Assembly: GCF_902506575.1 (NCBI RefSeq)
Contig: NZ_LR732544.1
Coordinates: forward strand, 5,657,002-5,716,610
Direction of reading: 5' to 3'
DNA length: 59,609 bases
From: Streptomyces mexicanus
GTDB taxonomy: Bacteria > Actinomycetota > Actinomycetes > Streptomycetales > Streptomycetaceae
The notes beneath the pieces were generated by a model that had not been told where the DNA came from, made no database searches, and worked only from the letters and a program-made list of their open reading frames with translations. Below are positions 8,989 through 17,476 of the stretch, one piece after another (position 1 is the first letter of the stretch; every line of letters starts with the position of its first letter). Both the position numbers and the translations under genes were made by a program.

Positions 8989-9360
8989 TCAGTCGCGTAT
9001 CGCCCGCGGGCCGGTCACCTCGGCCCCCAGCTCCGTCACGCGGCGCCGCAGTTCACGGTCGGCCGTGACGACCAGCGTGGGGCGGCCGGCCGCCTGCCCG
9101 ACCAGGCCGACGATGTGGTCGTCCCCACTGCCGGGCGCGTCCTCGACCCGTACCCCCGGCACCGTGTGCACCCCGCGCGCGGCGCCCTCCACGACCAGCA
9201 CGATCTCCGCCCGCTCGGCGAGCCGGGGCACACCGTCCGCGGCCAGCCGGTCCCGCAGCCGCTCGGCGGCGCCCCGCCGGTCCCGCCACCAGCCGTCCGG
9301 CACCGACCCGACGACGTTGGCAGCGTCGACGATCACGAGCAGGTCAGGGGTGTCGTTCAT
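8989..9360 (-). CDS. Small NYN/PIN-like domain protein (putative RNase)
   Basis: A 123-aa protein. It opens with a hydrophobic strand ending in an acidic pair-type site (LLVIVDAANVVGS, Asp12), followed by EIVLVVEG, a DDHIVGLV segment and LVVTADRELRRRV. This spacing of acidic residues at strand ends is typical of NYN/PIN nuclease folds (YacP-like), which cut RNA using divalent metal. The start is ATG at 9360. It is convergent with the permease and about 320 bases from the divergent propeller-like gene. The nuclease role is inferred; no substrate is known. Confidence 0.7.
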   Translation of the reverse strand: MNDTPDLLVIVDAANVVGSVPDGWWRDRRGAAERLRDRLAADGVPRLAERAEIVLVVEGAARGVHTVPGVRVEDAPGSGDDHIVGLVGQAAGRPTLVVTADRELRRRVTELGAEVTGPRAIRD

Positions 9361-9677
9361 GGGACCAGGGTCGCACGGGCCACCGTCACGGCCGCTGGCT
9401 CCTGCACGGCCGTGACGGCCGCCTGAGTGCCCCCTCGGGCGCCGCCGCCCCGGGCCCGGCGGGCGCCGGCCCGCCGGCCCCGGTCCGGTCGCCGCCGTCC
9501 CGCCGCGCCCTGCCCGTACCGCGCGCCGTCGGCCGCCGGTGCGGTGCGTCCACATGATCCCCCTGCTGTGTTCACCCGGTGCTCACCTATGATGGGCCAG
9601 CTCGGCCGCCCGTACACAGGTTCGGGACAGGCGATCCGCCGTGCCGAGGTCACGTCACGGAAGGGGCATGTCACCTC
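9361..9677. promoter_or_regulatory. Divergent intergenic region between NYN gene and propeller-like gene
   Basis: This 317-base stretch is mostly very GC rich with runs of CCGG and GCCC. It becomes less GC rich near 9545-9600. A good -10-like hexamer TATGAT lies at 9588-9593, about 85 bases before the plus-strand start, but no good -35 is visible. I see no gene in it. Confidence 0.3.
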
Positions 9678-10796
9678 ATGCGGACCAGATCCGGGCGCCG
9701 CGCCGCGCGCGGCCAGGCGGACAACGCGGCGAACCGCACGGCCACCGGGCGGCACGCCACGCAGGGCGTCGCCGGCCGCTGGCTCGTCCGCGGCAAGGAC
9801 GGCAGGCTGACGGCGTACGCGCGGAGAGCCGAAGGGCTGCTGCGCTGGACCGAACTCAGGCCGGGCGGCCCGCAGTGGTCCGGTCCCGACTTCTTCCCCG
9901 TGGCGGGACTCACGCACCTGGCGGTGGTTCAGGGAGCCGACACCTACGTGCACTTCCTGGGCCGGCGTGAAGTGCCCGGGCCGCAGGGGGAGCCCGCCGT
10001 CGACGTCGTCCACGCGATCCAGTACCAGACCGGCCGGCCGGTCACCGAGTGGCGGTCGCTGGGCAACCCGCACAAGGACCGGGAGAAGGCCGCCCGGTTC
10101 GGTGTGCCCGCGGCGGCGGTCAGCGCTTCGGGCCGTGTGCACGTGTTCGCGCGCAACGCCGGCGGTGGCGTCATGCTGCGCCGGGAGGGCCCCACCGGCC
10201 GGTGGGAGCCGTGGCAGGACCTCAAGGGCAGCGGCGTGCGGGACGGACTGACCGCCGTGGCGCACTCCTCCGGTCGCATCGAAGTCCTGGCCACCGGCGA
10301 GACGTTCGCGATGCGGTGGCAGCAGGGCGAGGCCGACGGGGAGTTCCGGCGGGAGCCGAACATTCCCGTGCGGGTGGCGCCGGGCACGGCCTCGGCCCTG
10401 CCGACCGGGCCGGAGCGGACGACCTACTACTGGGCCGATCCGGACACGGGCGGCCTCGTCGCGCACCGGCCGGGGCAGTGGGTGATCCCTCTCGGCGGTG
10501 CTCCGGACGGGGAGCCGGTGGCCGCGCTGCGCGCGCAGCTGGACGGCTACGACTGCACCGTGCTGGCCCACCGCGACCTCGACTGGCAGGTGGCGCTGGC
10601 GGTGTACGGCACGGAGAACGAACAGGCCGGCGTGTGGTGGTCGCCGACGGGCGAACGCGCCCTGGGCGCGCCGGCGCTGGCGCTGGACGGGCTGGGGCGC
10701 GTGGTGCTCGCCGTCATCGATCCGGACGGCGCACTGCGGGTTGCCCGGCAGAGCGATGCCCCGGGGTTCGCGCTGGGGTCGTGGGACCGCTTCTGA
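9678..10796 (+). CDS. Propeller-like (PLL/tectonin-like) protein of unknown function
   Basis: A 372-aa soluble protein with no signal peptide or membrane segment. After a basic, low-complexity N-terminus (about 30 residues) it shows six or more recurring blade-like units ending in aromatic beta strands (GRWLVRGKDGRLTAYAR, LTHLAVVQGADTYVHF, RWEPWQDLK, TYYWADPDTGGLVAHR, GVWWSPTGE). The pattern of Trp/Tyr and short DG turns is that of PLL/fucolectin-type beta-propellers, which often bind carbohydrate. ATG 9678 is preferred; an upstream in-frame start at 9579 adds unlikely sequence. It converges with the LCP gene and may belong to the wall-polymer neighbourhood, but this is only positional. Confidence 0.6.
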   Translation: MRTRSGRRAARGQADNAANRTATGRHATQGVAGRWLVRGKDGRLTAYARRAEGLLRWTELRPGGPQWSGPDFFPVAGLTHLAVVQGADTYVHFLGRREVPGPQGEPAVDVVHAIQYQTGRPVTEWRSLGNPHKDREKAARFGVPAAAVSASGRVHVFARNAGGGVMLRREGPTGRWEPWQDLKGSGVRDGLTAVAHSSGRIEVLATGETFAMRWQQGEADGEFRREPNIPVRVAPGTASALPTGPERTTYYWADPDTGGLVAHRPGQWVIPLGGAPDGEPVAALRAQLDGYDCTVLAHRDLDWQVALAVYGTENEQAGVWWSPTGERALGAPALALDGLGRVVLAVIDPDGALRVARQSDAPGFALGSWDRF

Positions 10797-10822
10797 CGCG
10801 ACGCCGGCAGTGCGCGGGACCT

Positions 10823-10864
10823 GCCGGGCAGCGGTGGTGAGGCGCCGTAGCGCCGCTGCCCGGC
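10823..10864. terminator. Bidirectional terminator between propeller-like gene and LCP gene
   Basis: Twelve-base perfect arms at 10823-10834 and 10853-10864 are separated by an 18-base loop that contains a further small GGCGCC palindrome. It lies between two convergent stop codons, at 10796 (plus) and 10875 (minus). Confidence 0.65.
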
Positions 10865-10874
10865 GGTAGGCGGC

Positions 10875-11978
10875 TCAGGGGGTCGTGCCGCCCCTGGCCG
10901 GCGACTTCTTCGCCGACTCGGGAATGTCCCGGTCCGTGCGCAGGGCCTGCCACAGCTCCTTGGCCTGCGGCTCGGCGGCCACCACCCGGTTGGGGTCCTG
11001 GGTGTCGTACTGCACCGGGAGCATGATCGTCTCCAGGGTGGCGGGATCGACCCCGTTCATGCTGCGGCTGAACTCCGCGAGCTTGGTCAGCGAGGCGAGC
11101 CCGGAGTCGGTCGTCAGCGCCGAGGTCAGGTCGTCGGCGATGGTGTAGGTCTTGGTGGGGCTGCCCAGCAGGTCCTGCTTCTTGATCTCGGCCAGCAGGG
11201 CGATGAGGAACTTCTGCTGCAGTCCGATGCGGCCGAGGTCGCTGCCGTCGCCGATGCCGTGCCGGGTGCGGACGAACTGCAGTGCCTGGGTGCCGTCGAG
11301 GCGGTGGGTACCCGCGGTCAGGTTCAGGCCGCTGGAGGTGTCGCGGATGTCCTGGTCGATCGTGACGGGAACGCCGCCGATGGCATCGACCAGCCCCTTG
11401 AAGCCCGCGAAGTCGACCTCCACGAAGTGGTCCATGCGCACCCCCGACATCTGTTCCACCGTCTTGACCACACAGGCCGGACCGGCCAGCGAGTACACGG
11501 AGTTGAACATCACCCGCCGCGCCGAGGGCAGCGTGGTCCCGTCCCGTCCGGTGCACTCGGGGCGGGTGACGAGGGTGTCGCGCGGGATGCTGACGGCCAC
11601 GGCCCGGCTGCGTCCCTCGGGTATGTGGATCACCAGCGCGGTGTCCGAACGCGCCCCGGCCACCTTGCCGGTGTCCAGCGCCGCGTTGGCGCCGGCCCGG
11701 GAGTCCGAGCCCAGCACCAGCAGGTTCTGCCCGGAGGTCGGCAGCTTCTCGGGGCGGTTGTCACCGAGGGCCCGGTCGATGTCGACGCCCTTGATGTTGG
11801 AGTTCAGATCGTTGTAGAGCCAGTAGGCGGTGCCGCCGGCCGCGAGCACCAGCACCACCAGGCTCAGCACGATCCACCGCCCGACGCGTCGCCGGGGGCG
11901 TGGCCGGGCGGCGGCCCGGTGACCCGACGGTGCGCGCCTCGATCTGCGGGGGCCCGTCCCCGTGGGCGCCTGCGTCAT
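10875..11978 (-). CDS. LytR-CpsA-Psr (LCP) family wall-glycopolymer ligase
   Basis: A 367-aa membrane-anchored enzyme. A basic N-terminal tail (residues 1-33) precedes one transmembrane helix (34-54), then the extracellular LCP domain. Conserved motifs are SDSRAG at 91-96, SIPRDTLV around Arg133-Asp134, the DHFVEVDFAGFKGLVDAIGG block, and FVRTRHGI with DLGR. LCP enzymes transfer lipid-linked glycopolymers such as teichoic acid-like chains to peptidoglycan, releasing the lipid phosphate. The gene is divergent from a run of Stealth transferases, a GT4 enzyme and two hydrolases. This supports a job attaching their product to the wall. Confidence 0.87.
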   Translation of the reverse strand: MTQAPTGTGPRRSRRAPSGHRAAARPRPRRRVGRWIVLSLVVLVLAAGGTAYWLYNDLNSNIKGVDIDRALGDNRPEKLPTSGQNLLVLGSDSRAGANAALDTGKVAGARSDTALVIHIPEGRSRAVAVSIPRDTLVTRPECTGRDGTTLPSARRVMFNSVYSLAGPACVVKTVEQMSGVRMDHFVEVDFAGFKGLVDAIGGVPVTIDQDIRDTSSGLNLTAGTHRLDGTQALQFVRTRHGIGDGSDLGRIGLQQKFLIALLAEIKKQDLLGSPTKTYTIADDLTSALTTDSGLASLTKLAEFSRSMNGVDPATLETIMLPVQYDTQDPNRVVAAEPQAKELWQALRTDRDIPESAKKSPARGGTTP

Positions 11979-12091
11979 ACCTCAGTCCTCTCTCGGTCAA
12001 GTGGCTCGATGCCTTGGTCCGTTGCGGGGGCAGGGCACGAGTGGGGGGAGGACCGGGCCCGCGTGGCGCCCGAGCGCCGTGGTGTGCCCGA

Positions 12092-12097
12092 ACTATA
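12092..12097 (-). promoter_or_regulatory. Candidate -10 element for the LCP gene
   Basis: On the minus strand TATAGT lies about 115 bases upstream of the LCP start, inside an unusually AT-rich patch (12090-12110). No clear -35 is present at 17-18 bases, so it may need an activator or an alternative sigma factor. Confidence 0.35.
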
Positions 12098-12216
12098 GAC
12101 CGAATATCGGGCGGTGCGCGGACGGCGGCGCCCGGACGGCCCTCGGTGCGCACCGTCGCCCGGCTGTTCAAGTGGTCGTCACTTCGTTATGTGTTCTGCG
12201 TCATTCATGCGTGTAG

Positions 12217-12246
12217 TTGACAGGTGCAGGTACCGATGGTGATGAT
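12217..12246 (+). promoter_or_regulatory. Candidate promoter for the Stealth/glycosyltransferase operon
   Basis: A perfect -35 TTGACA (12217-12222), an 18-base spacer and GATGAT (12241-12246) point toward the Stealth genes. The predicted leader is about 190 bases. The whole 12160-12300 stretch is markedly AT richer than its surroundings, as expected for a regulatory region. The rest of the 462-base gap (11979-12440) shows no gene. Confidence 0.5.
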
Positions 12247-12440
12247 GTGCGCGACCTGTGAAGGTTAAATTTCTATGTGAAACGCGTGATGGTTCTTACC
12301 TGCGCGTGGTGGTGCGGTCGCGGTTCGAGCCCGGGGGGCGCGAGGGCGGGCGACCGCGAGTGCTCAAGGGCCCACGGCCTGCGGGGGAATGGGGAGGATG
12401 GCTGTGATGCTGCGTGCCTCTGCCCGGAAGGGGCGGCGGC

Positions 12441-14069
12441 GTGACGGCCGTATCTGATCACGTCGTCGGCCGGGTGCCGAACCCGGCTCGGCCGTACTCC
12501 GGTGAGCGCCGCGCGGCGCCCGGTCCCGCGGTCGCCGCAACGACCACGCTGACCGCGGAGCACGGTGACGTCTACGTCGAGCCCGGGCTCACCCCGCTGG
12601 CGGCCCGCGAGGCCAACCGGTCCGCCCTGTCCGGCCTGCTCGACGCCGTCGGTGTCGCCCACTTCGCCGTGCGCGGCACGGTGGACCACGGCACGGTCGT
12701 CGCCGTCGCGGAGGAGGACCGGGAGCGGGTGCTCTCCGCCGTGTTCCGGGGGCTGAGCCAGTTCCCCGGCCACCTGAGCGTGGTGGATCCGGACTCGCCC
12801 CGGCCGGCCAAGCCGGTCTCCTCGCGCGACCCGCGGGCCTGGCGCGACGTCCCGAGCGCCCGGGTGCTGCAGATCAGCTGGTACCGCACCGACCCCGGCC
12901 GCCATCTGCTGCTGGGCCACGAGTACGGCTGCGCGATCGAGTTCTGGCAGCGGCAGGGCACCCACCTCGTGGCGCCGCGCGCCAACCGCGCCGCCTGGGC
13001 CGTCGCCGCCGACGGCAGCAATGTGCTCGGCGCCGCCCGGCTGTTCAGCCGCTTCGTCTCCGACTGGACCCCGGCCCACCTGGCGCCGGCGCTCGCCACC
13101 CGGCCGGAGTTCCTGGTCAACTGCGCGGACGACATCGCCTTCCCCGTCGACGCCGTCTACACCTGGGTCGACGGCAACGACCCGGCCTGGCAGGCGCGCA
13201 AGGCCCAGGCCAAGGGCGAGGTCTACCACGCCGAGTCGGCCAGCGACGCGCGCTTCATCAGCCGGGACGAGCTGCGGTACTCGGTGCGCTCGCTGCACCT
13301 GTTCGCGCCGTGGATCCGCAACGTCTACATCGTCACCGACGACCAGGTGCCGGCCTGGCTGCGCGAGGACCTGCCCGGGCTGCGCATCGCCACCCACAAG
13401 GAGATCTTCCGCAACCCGGCGGATCTTCCGGTGTTCAACTCGCACGCCATCGAGAGCCAGCTGCACCGCATCGAGGGTCTGGCCGAGCACTTCCTGTACT
13501 TCAACGACGACATGTTCATCGGCCGCCCGGTGGCCCCGCACGCCTTCTTCACCCCCACCGGAACCGCGCGCTACTTCCCGTCGCGCAACCGCATTCCGCA
13601 GGGCCCGGTGGTGGAGACCGACAGCCCCGTCGACGCGGCGTGCAAGAACAACCGGGCGCTGCTGAAGGAACGATTCGGCCGAGTGATCACCCAGCCCATG
13701 GAACACATCCCCTACGCCCTGCGCCGCTCGGCGATGGAGGAGGCCGAGCGCGACTTCCCCGAGGCCTGGGCCCGGACCTCGGCCAGCAGGTTCCGGGCCA
13801 TGACCGATCTGTCACCGACCTCGTCCTTCGCCCTGTACTACGCGGCCCTGACCGGACGGGCACAGCCGGGCTCGATGCCCTTCACCTACCTCCAGCTCGC
13901 CGTGCCCGACCTCGCGGACCGGTTGCAGCGCCTGCTGGACGGCCGGGACCAGGACACCTTCTGCCTCAACGACGCCTTCTCCACCCCGGAGGACATCGAG
14001 GCGCAGCAGGAGCTGCTGGACGGGTTCCTCAACGCCTACTTCCCCACCCCCAGTCCCTACGAACGATGA
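12441..14069 (+). CDS. Stealth-family sugar-phosphate transferase, copy 1 (intact)
   Basis: A 542-aa protein of the Stealth family, enzymes that transfer sugar-1-phosphate to build phosphodiester-linked glycans (bacterial capsule polymerases; the human relative is the GlcNAc-1-phosphotransferase). The conserved core is present: CR1 VDAVYTWVDGNDP (motif at 240-248), RFISRDELRYSVRSL near 271-285, FNSHAIES at 332-339 and YFNDDMF at 353-359. A conserved N-terminal module (about 45-230) with EYGCAIEFWQ precedes it and is shared with the next two genes. The start is GTG 12441 with GGAAGGGG upstream. No signal peptide or transmembrane helix is visible, so it probably acts in the cytosol. It is first gene of the operon; the next start follows after 15 bases. 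Confidence 0.85.
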   Translation: MTAVSDHVVGRVPNPARPYSGERRAAPGPAVAATTTLTAEHGDVYVEPGLTPLAAREANRSALSGLLDAVGVAHFAVRGTVDHGTVVAVAEEDRERVLSAVFRGLSQFPGHLSVVDPDSPRPAKPVSSRDPRAWRDVPSARVLQISWYRTDPGRHLLLGHEYGCAIEFWQRQGTHLVAPRANRAAWAVAADGSNVLGAARLFSRFVSDWTPAHLAPALATRPEFLVNCADDIAFPVDAVYTWVDGNDPAWQARKAQAKGEVYHAESASDARFISRDELRYSVRSLHLFAPWIRNVYIVTDDQVPAWLREDLPGLRIATHKEIFRNPADLPVFNSHAIESQLHRIEGLAEHFLYFNDDMFIGRPVAPHAFFTPTGTARYFPSRNRIPQGPVVETDSPVDAACKNNRALLKERFGRVITQPMEHIPYALRRSAMEEAERDFPEAWARTSASRFRAMTDLSPTSSFALYYAALTGRAQPGSMPFTYLQLAVPDLADRLQRLLDGRDQDTFCLNDAFSTPEDIEAQQELLDGFLNAYFPTPSPYER

Positions 14070-14084
14070 AGCGGAGTTCATGAC

Positions 14085-15716
14085 GTGCCCGACCCGACGT
14101 CGATGAACTCAGCGGTTCACGTCTACAAGCGGCTCGTTCCCCAGCCGGTGCGCTCGGTCGCCGCGACCACGCTGCCCGTCGGCGTGCGGCGCAAGGTCAA
14201 GGCCCAGCTCGCCCGGACCCTGCGGCGCCGCGAGGCCCGTCTGCACCGGCGGGCCCTGCGGCGGGTGCGCCGCGCCGGACTCGGCGGGTCCGAGCGCCGG
14301 ACCCCCGCGCCCGACGGACGCATCGGCCACGTCCACGCCGGCCTCACCGCCGACCTCGCCCGCCGGTTCGACCACGATCTGGTGACCCAGGCCCTGGACG
14401 TCGCCGAGATCCCCTGGTTCGCCGTCCCCGCGCTCGACGACCGGCGGATCTGCCTGGCCGTCGACCAGCGGGACAAGGGCGCTGTCCGCCGCGTGCTGCG
14501 CGCGCTGCTGGAGGAGCACACCGGCTACGTCGTCTCCGTCTCGCCCGCCAGGAACGACACCCAGGACACACCCGGCAGCCACATGAAGGCGTGGAAGCAC
14601 TACGGCAAGGCCCGCGTGATCCGTGTCACCTGGCTGCGGACCGACCCCACGGAGAACCTGTGGGTCGGCGAGGACCAGGGCATCGAGATCGAGTTCTGGA
14701 CGGTCAACACCGCACTCGCCACCGAACGCCTCATCGGCCCGCGCCCCAACCGGGTCCAGCGTGCCGTGCCCAGCGACGCACCCGGCGTCGAGATCGGCCT
14801 CGACCGGCTGTGCGGCTACAGCGACATCGACGGCGACCTCGAACCGACGATCACCCTGGAAGGCTTCGACGTGCCACGGCTGGAGGAGATCGACTTCCCG
14901 GTCGACGCCGTCCTGCTGTGGCAGCACCCCACCCCCTGGGGCGAGGAACTGCTGCGGGCCGCGCTGCGCTCCCTGCACCAGTACGCGCCCTGGGTGGACG
15001 TCGTCCACGTGGTCGCCGAGGCGCAGCCGCCGGCCTGGCTGCGCGCCGGGGAGCGGCTCACCGTGCTCGAGGCCCGGCCCGGCGCGCAGTGGCTGCTGCA
15101 CCGGCTGCCGGACGTGGCCGAGCACTTCCTGCTGCTGCGCCCCGGCGCGGTGCTCGGCCGGCCGGTGCGGCCCTTCGACTACTTCACCCCGGACGGCCAG
15201 AGTCGCCCCCGGCGCGGCCCCTGGAACGCGCAGGAGTCCTTCGCGCCCTGGTCGCGTGCCGCCTACTCCGCCACCGGCCGGATCACCGCACACGGCTACG
15301 CGCACGGACCCCAGCCGCACCGCGCCGAGATCTTCGCCCGGCTGGCCGAGGCCGGTCCCGCCCCCCTGCAGCTGCCGGACGGCCAGCTCGCGCCCGCGGT
15401 GCCGGGCACCCACCCCCTGGACGGCCTGGTCCACCACTTCGCGCAGGTCAACGGATTCGCCGAGCCCTCCGGTGAGGCGTCCGTGGCCCTGCACGCCGCG
15501 CTGCCCGGCATCGGCACCCCTCTGGAACGGCTGCTGGTGCGCCGGGACACCCAGCAGATCCAGCTCTTCGGCCTCGGCACCGACGAGGCGCACCGCACCG
15601 GCGGAACCCAGGCGGTCGTCGACTTCCTGCACCGCTACTTCCCCGTCCCCAGCGTGTTCGAGGAGGACCACACGTCCGTGCCCGGCACCGTCGGCGAGGC
15701 GGTCGGCCACCGGTGA
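14085..15716 (+). CDS. Degenerate Stealth-family paralogue, copy 2 (probable pseudoenzyme)
   Basis: A 543-aa protein aligning end to end with its two neighbours by order of blocks: the N-terminal module with IEIEFW (200-205), a VDAV strand, RSLHQYAPWVDVVHVV, PPAWL, and AEHFLLL followed by LGRPV. The defining catalytic blocks have decayed. YTWVDGNDP is replaced by LLWQHPTPW (277-285), the FNSHAIES block is replaced by an unrelated stretch, and FNDDMF has become LRPGAV. The frame is open to its natural end and translation is coupled to the next gene (GTGA overlap), so it looks maintained rather than dying. A structural or regulatory partner of copies 1 and 3 is the likely role. It shares a basic amphipathic N-terminus (VHVYKRLVPQPVR) with copy 3. 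ATG 14103 is an alternative start. Confidence 0.75.
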   Translation: MPDPTSMNSAVHVYKRLVPQPVRSVAATTLPVGVRRKVKAQLARTLRRREARLHRRALRRVRRAGLGGSERRTPAPDGRIGHVHAGLTADLARRFDHDLVTQALDVAEIPWFAVPALDDRRICLAVDQRDKGAVRRVLRALLEEHTGYVVSVSPARNDTQDTPGSHMKAWKHYGKARVIRVTWLRTDPTENLWVGEDQGIEIEFWTVNTALATERLIGPRPNRVQRAVPSDAPGVEIGLDRLCGYSDIDGDLEPTITLEGFDVPRLEEIDFPVDAVLLWQHPTPWGEELLRAALRSLHQYAPWVDVVHVVAEAQPPAWLRAGERLTVLEARPGAQWLLHRLPDVAEHFLLLRPGAVLGRPVRPFDYFTPDGQSRPRRGPWNAQESFAPWSRAAYSATGRITAHGYAHGPQPHRAEIFARLAEAGPAPLQLPDGQLAPAVPGTHPLDGLVHHFAQVNGFAEPSGEASVALHAALPGIGTPLERLLVRRDTQQIQLFGLGTDEAHRTGGTQAVVDFLHRYFPVPSVFEEDHTSVPGTVGEAVGHR

Positions 15717-17476
15717 ACACGGGCAATCCCGAGGCGTCCGCTGCGGTCGGGGCCTACCGCAGTTTGGTACCCGCCGGCCTGAGAGGCCGCATCGCGCGGG
15801 TGGTCCCGCCGCGCTTGCGCACCCTGCTCAAGCAGGTGCTGCGCCGCCTGCACGTCTTCGGCGCCCTGACCCGGCTGCTGCGCGGGCTGCGGGCCCGCCG
15901 CCGCTGGCCGCACCTGTTCCAAGGCGGCGAGCGGCTCGCGGCGCTGGCCGGGCCCGGAGCCCGGATCGCGCTGGTGCGGCCCACCGTGTCGCCGCTCGGC
16001 CTGCGCGAGGCCAACCTCGAACTCGTCGTGACCGCGCTGGAGGAGGCGGGCGTCGACTACTTCGCGATCCGCGGCGCCTCCGACTACCGGTCCTGCCTGG
16101 CCGTCGCCGAGGCCGACCGCGCCCGGGTCGCCCGGGTGCTCGCACGCCTCGCCGAGCACAGCCCGGTCTATCTGCACGCCTGTCGCGGCCAGGCGGCCCA
16201 GGGCCGTGCCGTGCTGTGCGGTTCCCGGCCCGGACGGCGCCTGCCCCGGCACGCGTCCGTCCTGCGGATCGGCATGGTCTGGAGCGATCCGGCCGGCTCC
16301 CTCGTGCTGGGCCTGGAGTACGGCTGCGACCTGGAGTTCTGGCAGCGCCGTGAAGGCCGCCTGGTCGCCCCGCGTCCGAACCGGGTCACCGAGGACGTCG
16401 CCCTCGACGAGCCCCGCGTCACCGTTCCGGTCAGCCGGCTCACCGGCTTCGCGGCCCTGCACACCCGCCGTACCCGCGCCGTGCGGACCATCCGGCCCTG
16501 CGCCGAGCCCCTGCCCGAGGACGTGCGCTTCCCCATCGACGTCGTCTACACCTGGGTCGACGGCAACGACCCGGCCTGGCAGCAGCGCCGGGCCGCGTTC
16601 GGCCCCGGGGGCTACCACACGGAGTCCGCCAACGCCGCCCGTTACATCAGCCGCGACGAACTGCGCTACTCCCTGCGCGCGCTGGAGCAGAACGCGCCCT
16701 GGGTGCGCCACGTCTACCTGGTGACGGACCGCCAGCGGCCGGCCTGGCTCAACGACGGCCACCCGCGGCTCACCGTCGTCGACCACTCCGAGATCTTCGA
16801 CGACCCGGCCGCCCTGCCCACCTTCAACTCGCACGCCATCGAAAGCCGTCTGCACCACATCAAGGGCCTGGCCGAGCACTTCCTGTACTTCAACGACGAC
16901 ATGTTCCTCGGCCGCCCCGTCACCCCGCAGGACTTCTTCCTCTCCAACGGCATGACCCGCACCTTCTTCTCACCGTCCCAGGTACCCCGCTGGGACCTCA
17001 CCCCCGGGGACCGGCCGGTGGACGCCGCCGGCAAGAACAACCGGCGGCTGCTCATGGACCGCTTCGGCACCGCCCTGGTGCAAAAACTGCGGCACGCACC
17101 GTACGCCTTGCGCCGCAGCGTCCTGCAGGAGATCGAGCAGGAGTTCGCCGAGGAGCACAGGAGGACCTCCTACAGCCGGTTCCGCAGCCCCACGGACATC
17201 TCGGTCCCGTCCTCCCTGTACCACTACTACGCGTACCTGACCGGGCGTGCGGTGCCCTCCCAGATCGCCTTCGCCTACCTCGATCTGGCCAAGCCCGAGA
17301 TCCGGCGCCGGCTCGGCATCCTGCTGGCCCGCCGCGACCGGCAGGCGTTCTGCATCAACGACACGCTCTCCGACGGCCACGACACGGCACGCCAGACGGC
17401 GATGCTCCGCACCTTCCTGCAGGCGTACTACCCCGTGCCGAGCCCCTTCGAGCGCAAGGAGCGTGAGACCCGGTGA
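15713..17476 (+). CDS. Stealth-family sugar-phosphate transferase, copy 3 (intact, N-terminally extended)
   Basis: A 587-aa Stealth protein with the complete core: IDVVYTWVDGNDP (motif 279-287), RYISRDELRYSLRALEQ, FNSHAIESRLHHIKGL and YFNDDMFLGRPV. It has the shared N-terminal module (about 85-270, with EYGCDLEFWQ at 202-211). An extra basic, amphipathic leader of about 70 residues (AYRSLVPAGLRGRIARVV) may attach it to the membrane surface. Its start overlaps the stop of copy 2 and its stop overlaps the start of the glycosyltransferase, both as GTGA. It probably forms sugar-phosphate linkages in the same polymer as copy 1. Donor and acceptor sugars cannot be read from sequence. Confidence 0.85.
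   Translation: MNTGNPEASAAVGAYRSLVPAGLRGRIARVVPPRLRTLLKQVLRRLHVFGALTRLLRGLRARRRWPHLFQGGERLAALAGPGARIALVRPTVSPLGLREANLELVVTALEEAGVDYFAIRGASDYRSCLAVAEADRARVARVLARLAEHSPVYLHACRGQAAQGRAVLCGSRPGRRLPRHASVLRIGMVWSDPAGSLVLGLEYGCDLEFWQRREGRLVAPRPNRVTEDVALDEPRVTVPVSRLTGFAALHTRRTRAVRTIRPCAEPLPEDVRFPIDVVYTWVDGNDPAWQQRRAAFGPGGYHTESANAARYISRDELRYSLRALEQNAPWVRHVYLVTDRQRPAWLNDGHPRLTVVDHSEIFDDPAALPTFNSHAIESRLHHIKGLAEHFLYFNDDMFLGRPVTPQDFFLSNGMTRTFFSPSQVPRWDLTPGDRPVDAAGKNNRRLLMDRFGTALVQKLRHAPYALRRSVLQEIEQEFAEEHRRTSYSRFRSPTDISVPSSLYHYYAYLTGRAVPSQIAFAYLDLAKPEIRRRLGILLARRDRQAFCINDTLSDGHDTARQTAMLRTFLQAYYPVPSPFERKERETR

Noticed and set aside
12305..12335. GGTTCGAGCCC stretch resembling a tRNA T-loop
   Set aside because: The flanking five-base stem does not pair, and no anticodon arm or acceptor stem can be drawn around it.
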